From an uncultured Odoribacter sp. (lineage in GTDB: Bacteria; Bacteroidota; Bacteroidia; Bacteroidales; Marinifilaceae), in NCBI GenBank assembly GCA_905193145.1, contig CAJJNP010000023.1, positions 1 through 28,129 on the forward strand: a stretch of DNA of 28,129 nt. Direction: 5' to 3'. A program made the position numbers and the translations under genes. Below the pieces are notes generated by a model. The model saw nothing but the letters and a program-made list of their open reading frames with translations. It did no database searches and was not told the DNA's origin. Positions 23,616-28,129 of this stretch are shown here, piece after piece; position 1 is the stretch's first letter, and the number at the start of each line of letters is the position of its first letter.

Positions 23616-24719
23616 ATGAAATTGAAATTTATATTGTTTGGCGTTTTATTGGTTCTGTCTTGTAGACATGATGCGCCTAAGAGTATAGGAATAGACCAAA
23701 GGATAAAGTTTGATGTTGAGCAGATGTCATCTCTGTCGCAAGATATAGATACAGTGGAATATCTGCCGTTGGAGTTTAATGAGAAAGGGTTGTATTCCAA
23801 TAGTTCAAAGGTGGTTTTTCGAAACGGAAAGATATTTATAGGTGATTTTGTATTGAATAAAATAGTCGTATATGATTATATGGGAAAATTTCTGTATGTA
23901 ATCAATAGTCGGGGACGTGCAGCCAATGAGTATTTGGAAATTAAGAGTTTTTGTGTGACTGAGCATGAAATTGCAATCATTGATAATGTGAACCATCACT
24001 TAAAATTGTATGACGTTGAATCCGGGTGTTTTATAGAAAATAAAAATATGCCGTTTGTGGCATGGGATGTAGAATGGTTGGTCAATGATGGATTTGTGTT
24101 TGCATTCTCATCTTTGCAAAAAGACTATTGTCCGAACAAATTGAGATATCGGCTGTTTTTTACGGATGCCGACTTGAATATAACAGATAAAAGGTATCCT
24201 TTTTCTGAAAAAGAAATTGATCCGATAGGAAAAATCACTTATTTTTCTTCAACTCCTGATGAAATAATATTTCATTGGTGTGGAGCTGATTATTTTTCAG
24301 TAATAGATAGGGTAGATACTGATTCTGTACAGGTGTTTGGAGTCGATTTTGGTTCTTATAAAGTTCCTGATGAGTATAGGGAGGATATTAATAAGATGGA
24401 TCAAGGTGAGTATTTTTATATTTATAATACTCCGGTGCGTAGTGGAAATTACTTTGCCTTGGATGTAATGAGTCGGGAGAGTTCGAATTGTTATTTGTAT
24501 TCTATGGCAGCTGATTTGGTAAAACAGAATGTAGAGGGAGATAAATGGGGAATGTTTTATCCGGTGTGTGCGGATGAACAGGGACGGTTTATTTGTCTGT
24601 TGGATTCTTATGACGATTATAAAATGCTTATAGAATACGGTTTCCCAAAAGCTTCGCAGAAGGTGGAAGAACGAATGAAGGCGGGAGGAGCTATTGTCTT
24701 GAAATATCAGATGAAATGA
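23616..24719 (+). CDS. Six-bladed beta-propeller lipoprotein (cassette 5)
   Basis: 367 residues; lipobox LVLSC with Cys16. The N-terminal pattern DTVEYLPLEF, then KIVVYDYMGKFLYVINSRGRAANEY, is typical of the Bacteroidetes '6-bladed beta-propeller' family (formerly DUF5128-like). Later blades include AIIDNVNHHLKLYDVESG and YNTPVRSGNYFALDV. It should be lipid-anchored in the envelope with a closed propeller that binds a ligand. It is separated from the peptide gene by a hairpin and from the thioredoxin-like gene by 12 nt, so it sits inside a five- or six-gene operon running to at least 27497. Confidence 0.86.
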   Translation: MKLKFILFGVLLVLSCRHDAPKSIGIDQRIKFDVEQMSSLSQDIDTVEYLPLEFNEKGLYSNSSKVVFRNGKIFIGDFVLNKIVVYDYMGKFLYVINSRGRAANEYLEIKSFCVTEHEIAIIDNVNHHLKLYDVESGCFIENKNMPFVAWDVEWLVNDGFVFAFSSLQKDYCPNKLRYRLFFTDADLNITDKRYPFSEKEIDPIGKITYFSSTPDEIIFHWCGADYFSVIDRVDTDSVQVFGVDFGSYKVPDEYREDINKMDQGEYFYIYNTPVRSGNYFALDVMSRESSNCYLYSMAADLVKQNVEGDKWGMFYPVCADEQGRFICLLDSYDDYKMLIEYGFPKASQKVEERMKAGGAIVLKYQMK

Positions 24720-24731
24720 TGAATTATTGCT

Positions 24732-25316
24732 ATGAAAATGAATGTTGTTTTCTTTGTATGTCTGATGTTTGTGTGTGCTTGTACGGGGCGTAAGCAGCAG
24801 GTTGCAGATGAAATAAAGGTTTTGCAGGCGAAAGAAATTCAGATTCCGTCGAAGTTGCCTGTAATGAAACGAGGGGAGAAAGTGGCGGATTTTGAGGAAG
24901 GAAATCTAATGGGGCTTAAATTGGTTGTATATGCAGATTCTGTCGGATGTACAGCCTGTGCCATCAATCATATAGATACCTGGTGTTCTTTGGTCGATTA
25001 CGCCAAGGGATTTTCGGGACGTTTGAAATTTTATTTTATATTTTCTCCGATGAAGCGTGAGGTCCGCTCTACGGAATTGTTGATTGCCAATACTAATTTT
25101 GATTATCCGATACTGATAGATACTTTAGGCGAATTTGAACGCCTGAATCCTCATCTGCCGAAGAACCAGGCTTTGCATACGTTTCTGCTGGATGAAAACA
25201 ATCGTGTGATTTTGGTAGGAAATCCGTTGCGCAATAAGAAAATCAAGGAGATGTTTTATAAGATAGTGGAGGATAAGTTGGGTAGGCCGGGAGAGGTTGC
25301 TGTCAAGGAGAATTGA
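24732..25316 (+). CDS. Thioredoxin-like lipoprotein with a CTAC motif (cassette 5)
   Basis: 194 residues; lipobox FVCAC with Cys17. The fold runs from ~50 as a short thioredoxin-like domain: strand LKLVVYADSVGC, then C73-T-A-C76 at the helix start in place of the usual CGPC, a third Cys85, and LHTFLLDENNRVILVGNPL as the closing strands. Bacteroidetes proteins of this type are often found beside MauE/DoxX proteins. It probably shuttles electrons between the MauE membrane protein and exported substrates; the peptide at 23178 is the obvious candidate substrate (inference). The next gene starts 19 nt after its stop. Confidence 0.8.
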   Translation: MKMNVVFFVCLMFVCACTGRKQQVADEIKVLQAKEIQIPSKLPVMKRGEKVADFEEGNLMGLKLVVYADSVGCTACAINHIDTWCSLVDYAKGFSGRLKFYFIFSPMKREVRSTELLIANTNFDYPILIDTLGEFERLNPHLPKNQALHTFLLDENNRVILVGNPLRNKKIKEMFYKIVEDKLGRPGEVAVKEN

Positions 25317-25335
25317 TTGTGGCAGTGATGGTTAC

Positions 25336-26355
25336 ATGAAGAAAAAGGGGGCAGGCATATTATTGGGAGCGGTGTTTGTCTTGTCCGGTTTTGTGAAGGC
25401 TGTCGACCCGGTGGGCTTCTCTTATAAGATTGAGGAGTATTTGCGGATGTTCGGGTGGATGGAATGGCATGGGGCTGCCATTGCTTTTGCTGTCGTGCTT
25501 TGTGCTGCCGAAATGATATTGGGGCTGTTGCTGCTGTCGGGGTTGTGGAGGAGGTCGGCGGCAGTGGCAGTCTTTCTGTTTGTGTCGGGCTTTACGGTGC
25601 TGACGTATGCGATTTATGCCGACCCGTATGGCGGGATAAACGAGTGCGGCTGTTTTGGCGAGGCGATACATCTTTCGAACGGAGCGACTTTGGCGAAGAA
25701 TGTCTTTTTGCTGCTGGTGGCAGGAGTGAATTTGTGGCAGGCTTTCAGAGCGGAGAGGTGCGGTTTTGAGGTTTGGCAGGCGGGATTGGCTGCGGGCATT
25801 GTGGTGTTGGCTTTTGCCGTGCCGCTGTATGCCTGTTTTTATTTGCCGCCCTTTGATTTTTTGCCTTATGGGGTGGGCAGCAAGGTGGAACGCGGGGGAG
25901 ATTTGAGGTGGTATGATGCAGGATTTAATGATGTGACGGAAAAGATGTTTGCAGAGGGCAAGCCGGTTTACATGGTGGGGATGCGCAGTGCGATGCCTTC
26001 TGAGGCGGTGGAGCGGATGGCAGCTTTGTACGAGGCGTATCGCAGCGGTGAAATCGTTCTTTTTGCGGCAGCTTCGGAGAGTGGGTTGACATTTCCCGGT
26101 GGAGGGGATGTGCCGGTCTGTTTTATGGACGGGGTGGTGCTGAAGTCGTTGTTGCGGAGCCGTGTCGGTGTGGTGGCTTTTACAGCGGAAGGGTGCATTG
26201 CCGGTAAATGGAATCTGTTGCATACGCCTTACCGTTTTACCGGTGGGTACGGCAATGAGTTGTGCGGGGAACGCCGGAAGCAGGTCGTGTTTTTCGGCGT
26301 GTTGGCAGTCATGTTGTTTTTGTTGTTTTATGGACGTAAAAAGTTGGTGAAATGA
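25336..26355 (+). CDS. MauE/DoxX-family redox membrane protein (cassette 5)
   Basis: 339 residues from the ATG at 25336; an upstream frame overlaps the previous gene and lacks support. Residues 1-170 form a MauE/DoxX-type bundle with helices at ~7-20, 46-70, 76-94, 121-137 and 148-170. The conserved loop DPYGGINECGCFGEA holds Cys104 and Cys106. An extra soluble part (~180-310) and a last helix (~315-333) follow, longer than a bare MauE. MauE proteins support disulfide formation in methylamine dehydrogenase; here it would move electrons across the inner membrane for the thioredoxin-like partner (inference). Its stop overlaps the signal peptidase start in ATGA. Confidence 0.82.
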   Translation: MKKKGAGILLGAVFVLSGFVKAVDPVGFSYKIEEYLRMFGWMEWHGAAIAFAVVLCAAEMILGLLLLSGLWRRSAAVAVFLFVSGFTVLTYAIYADPYGGINECGCFGEAIHLSNGATLAKNVFLLLVAGVNLWQAFRAERCGFEVWQAGLAAGIVVLAFAVPLYACFYLPPFDFLPYGVGSKVERGGDLRWYDAGFNDVTEKMFAEGKPVYMVGMRSAMPSEAVERMAALYEAYRSGEIVLFAAASESGLTFPGGGDVPVCFMDGVVLKSLLRSRVGVVAFTAEGCIAGKWNLLHTPYRFTGGYGNELCGERRKQVVFFGVLAVMLFLLFYGRKKLVK

Positions 26356-27242
26356 ATAAGAAACCGGACATCTGGGATATCCTGTTGCGGGTGATGTATG
26401 CCTTTATCGGTCTGGGGGTGTTAGTGGGCGTTTTTATCGCTGTGCGTGTCTATGTGGCAGACCAGTTTGTGATTCCGACGGATTCGATGCGTCCGACGTT
26501 GATACCCGGGGATTATGTGATTGTCAACAAGCTGATTGCCGGTGCAAGGATTTATGACCGTCTTGATTTCAAGGATGGTGACCCGCTGGAGTGTCATCGG
26601 GTGAAAGGGTTGCGGAAAGTGGAACACAACGATATCGTGATTTTCAATTTCCCGCTGAACAGGAGCAAGCACCGGATAGAATTTAAAATCAATTATGTCT
26701 ACGGCAAACGCTGTATCGGGTTGCCGGGTGATACGGTGGAGATACGGAACGGTTTCTTCCGGAACAGTCATTATGACGGGATTTTAGGGGTGGCAGAGGA
26801 GCAGCGCCGTCTGTCGGAGACACCGGATTCCTTGATTGCAGGAAATGTGTTACATGCATATCCGTTTGATTTCCGTCATTATGGTTGGACAATCAAGGAA
26901 TTCGGTCCGCTTTATGTGCCTCGGAAAGGAGGACGGGTGGAACTTGATTCCGTCAATTACTGCCTTTACCGGTTGGTGATAGAATATGAGACGGGCAAGC
27001 AGCTTGCGCTTGATGCCGGAGGGCATCTGAGGCTTGGAGGCGAGCCGATAGACAGCTATGTGTTCCGGGGAGATTATTATTTCTTTTGCGGAGACCGGGT
27101 ACTGGATTCAAACGATTCCCGCTATTGGGGCTTTGTTCCGGAGGAGTTTATTGTCGGAGTAGTCACTCGCATCACCTATTCGCGGGACAGGGAGAGTGGA
27201 GAGTTTCGTTGGGACAGGTTGTTGAAGGGGGTAGGCAAGTAA
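26352..27242 (+). CDS. Accessory signal peptidase I, family S26 (cassette 5)
   Basis: 296 residues. A single N-terminal membrane helix (~12-35) leads into FVIPTDSMRPTLIPGDYVIV with the nucleophile Ser45. The general base is Lys119 in YVYGKRCIGLPGDTVEI. The later box YYFFCGDRVLDSNDSRYWG is also intact, so it should be active on the periplasmic side. Because it overlaps the MauE gene and is followed 12 nt later by another NVEALT peptide gene, it is probably a dedicated processing enzyme for the peptides and not the general housekeeping LepB. Candidate cut sites are after the export segment (near YAG) or near the NVEALT motif; the sequence does not tell which. Confidence 0.92.
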   Translation: MNKKPDIWDILLRVMYAFIGLGVLVGVFIAVRVYVADQFVIPTDSMRPTLIPGDYVIVNKLIAGARIYDRLDFKDGDPLECHRVKGLRKVEHNDIVIFNFPLNRSKHRIEFKINYVYGKRCIGLPGDTVEIRNGFFRNSHYDGILGVAEEQRRLSETPDSLIAGNVLHAYPFDFRHYGWTIKEFGPLYVPRKGGRVELDSVNYCLYRLVIEYETGKQLALDAGGHLRLGGEPIDSYVFRGDYYFFCGDRVLDSNDSRYWGFVPEEFIVGVVTRITYSRDRESGEFRWDRLLKGVGK

Positions 27243-27254
27243 ATGGAAAATAAT

Positions 27255-27497
27255 ATGAGAAAAGTTAAATTTTTAGTGGCATCGCTTTTATTTTGTGCGA
27301 TGAGCTACGCAGGCTATATGGGATATGAAAGAGTGACTATGTCAGAGGCTGAAAGATTTATGGAGGCAAATGTGGAGGCGTTGACGAGAGGTGAATCGGG
27401 AACATCAATTGTTACTTGTTTGGGCTTAAATAATAAGCCGTGTACTACTTCTGCTGGTGATAGAAGTACCGGACCTTTGGTTAGGGTGGAATTATAA
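27255..27497 (+). CDS. NVEALT-family peptide, two Cys in the core (cassette 6)
   Basis: 80 residues from the ATG at 27255; a start four codons earlier is possible, but this one matches the homologue at 23178 exactly. The leader (1-44) differs from that homologue at two residues (Ile4 to Val, Gln37 to Glu). The motif is NVEALTRGESG, without the usual second Gly. The core TSIVTCLGLNNKPC ... LVRVEL has one Cys pair (55, 63). It begins 12 nt after the signal peptidase stop with no room for a separate promoter, so it is the last peptide of the cassette 5 operon as well as the first gene of cassette 6. Confidence 0.85.
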   Translation: MRKVKFLVASLLFCAMSYAGYMGYERVTMSEAERFMEANVEALTRGESGTSIVTCLGLNNKPCTTSAGDRSTGPLVRVEL

Positions 27498-27519
27498 CGA
27501 ATTAAAGTAGAATAAAAAG

Positions 27520-27576
27520 GCTGTCCCGTAATAGCAATAATTTATTTTTAAATACTTGTATGTTTAACGGGACAGC
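27520..27576 (+). other. Long-loop inverted repeat between the cassette 6 peptide and propeller
   Basis: GCTGTCCCGT (27520-27529) pairs perfectly with ACGGGACAGC (27567-27576) across an AT-rich loop of 37 nt. It occupies the same place as the hairpins of cassettes 4 and 5, about 22 nt after the peptide stop, but lacks a T run. Terminator, attenuator or mRNA end protection are all possible. Confidence 0.5.
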
Positions 27577-27595
27577 TTATTTAATAATTTAAGGT

Positions 27596-28129
27596 ATGAA
27601 ATATATTGTTGCTGCATGTATTTTGCTTTTGGTATCGTGTGTTGAAAATAATAAAGATTTTATAGGAAGAGCAAAAACGTATCATCTTGTTGTTAGTGAT
27701 ACATTAAGTATTGAATGTGATGATTTAGGCAATCCATGTTTTATTTTGCCATATAAAGATTTTGTACTTTTAGCAGATAATTCCAGCAGGCATTTGCTGA
27801 CTCTTTATCATTGGGGCGGTCAGGGTATTACAAACTTATTGGAAAAAGGTAAAGCGGAGAATGAAGCGTTGATTATAACTTCTATCCATAAGGTTGGTAA
27901 GGATACACTATATGTTTATGATGATTTTAGTAAAAAGAAAATTTATTTTAGTATTGACAGCAATCAATGTCATTTGGCTCGTATTTCAAATGTGGATAAT
28001 TTTTATTCTTCGATTGAGACTGAAAATTTTGTGATATGTTCTTCTGATTCGATAAACAATCGGTTTAGTGTAACCTTATTGCGAGCACCGCGCTTATGCT
28101 TGTTATTGCGCCCCATGGCGCCTCCTTGC
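27596..28129 (+). CDS. TolB-like propeller lipoprotein, partial (cassette 6)
   Basis: The ATG at 27596 opens MKYIVAACILLLVSCVENN, a lipoprotein signal with Cys15. The frame stays open for 178 codons to the window edge. CFILPYKDFVLLADNSSRHLLTLYHW and the following GGQGITNLLEKGKAENE place it with the BF3164-like/TolB-like propellers of cassettes 1 and 3. The final ~16 codons (from about 28082: APRLCLLLRPMAPPC) are GC-rich and unlike any propeller strand, so the true gene probably diverges there (see the entry at 28080). Confidence 0.75.
   Translation, partial: MKYIVAACILLLVSCVENNKDFIGRAKTYHLVVSDTLSIECDDLGNPCFILPYKDFVLLADNSSRHLLTLYHWGGQGITNLLEKGKAENEALIITSIHKVGKDTLYVYDDFSKKKIYFSIDSNQCHLARISNVDNFYSSIETENFVICSSDSINNRFSVTLLRAPRLCLLLRPMAPPC
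28080..28129. other. GC-rich window end, possible chimeric join
   Basis: Composition changes abruptly from AT-rich propeller codons to GC-rich text. On the minus strand it reads as a perfect AAGGAGG (28121-28127), four bases, then an ATG (28114-28116) followed by Gly-Arg-Asn-Asn-Lys-His-Lys-Arg-Gly-Ala-Arg. Strong Shine-Dalgarno sites and such codons are unlike the rest of the window. Confidence 0.4.

Noticed and set aside
13455..28129. Calling the NVEALT peptides bacteriocins
   Set aside because: No immunity gene, ABC exporter or known bacteriocin motif is visible; the GG after the motif alone does not prove a double-glycine leader, since the peptides have Sec-like export segments.

Overview
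The window looks like chromosome of a Bacteroides-type bacterium (Bacteroidales). The reasons are: a fumarate reductase/succinate dehydrogenase cytochrome b fragment typical of that group; many lipoproteins with a Cys lipobox; DUF4270, DUF4369-thioredoxin and BF3164-like propeller proteins; NVEALT peptides; and promoters of the Bacteroides primary-sigma type (TAnnTTTG near -7, sometimes TTTG near -33) in place of E. coli-type boxes. I did not try to name the species.

Region 1 (1-8462, all minus strand) is ordinary envelope and housekeeping DNA. It holds the start of frdC/sdhC, a 1004-residue GH3 + serine-hydrolase fusion, a DUF4369-thioredoxin lipoprotein, an outer-membrane protein next to a DUF4270 lipoprotein, and a kelch-repeat lipoprotein. 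Three clear hairpin terminators separate the units. Region 2 (8463-13385, plus strand) begins with a GC-rich spacer that carries nested inverted repeats. A secreted TPR protein and an Rpn-type PD-(D/E)XK nuclease gene follow. The TPR 3' end plus the nuclease is then repeated in tandem. The two nuclease copies differ mainly in the number of 12-bp units in their tail.

Region 3 (13455-28129) is the interesting part: a serial array of about six cassettes. Each begins with a small exported 'NVEALT' peptide gene and continues with a six-bladed/TolB-like propeller lipoprotein. Each then carries a different helper set: none, a transglutaminase-like lipoprotein, a DUF1573 protein, or a thioredoxin-like lipoprotein + MauE/DoxX membrane redox protein + accessory signal peptidase I. 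The first two cassettes are deletion remnants. The third has a probable frameshift at a run of seven G in the peptide and an in-frame stop in the propeller. The fourth and fifth look intact, and the sixth runs to the window edge. A two-component system (15419-17549, minus strand) lies inside the array, divergent from the third cassette, with three TTTGCAAC motifs between them.

The peptides share an N-terminal export/leader part ending in (N/D)VEAL(T/M)xGxSGG-like sequence and then diverge into unrelated tails, two of them Cys-rich. The DNA shows this directly for the copies at 23178 and 27255, which are nearly identical for about 131 nt and then unrelated. Together with the thioredoxin, MauE and S26 genes this suggests an export, disulfide and processing system for diversified small peptides; its function is inferred. 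The last ~50 bases look foreign and may be an assembly join.
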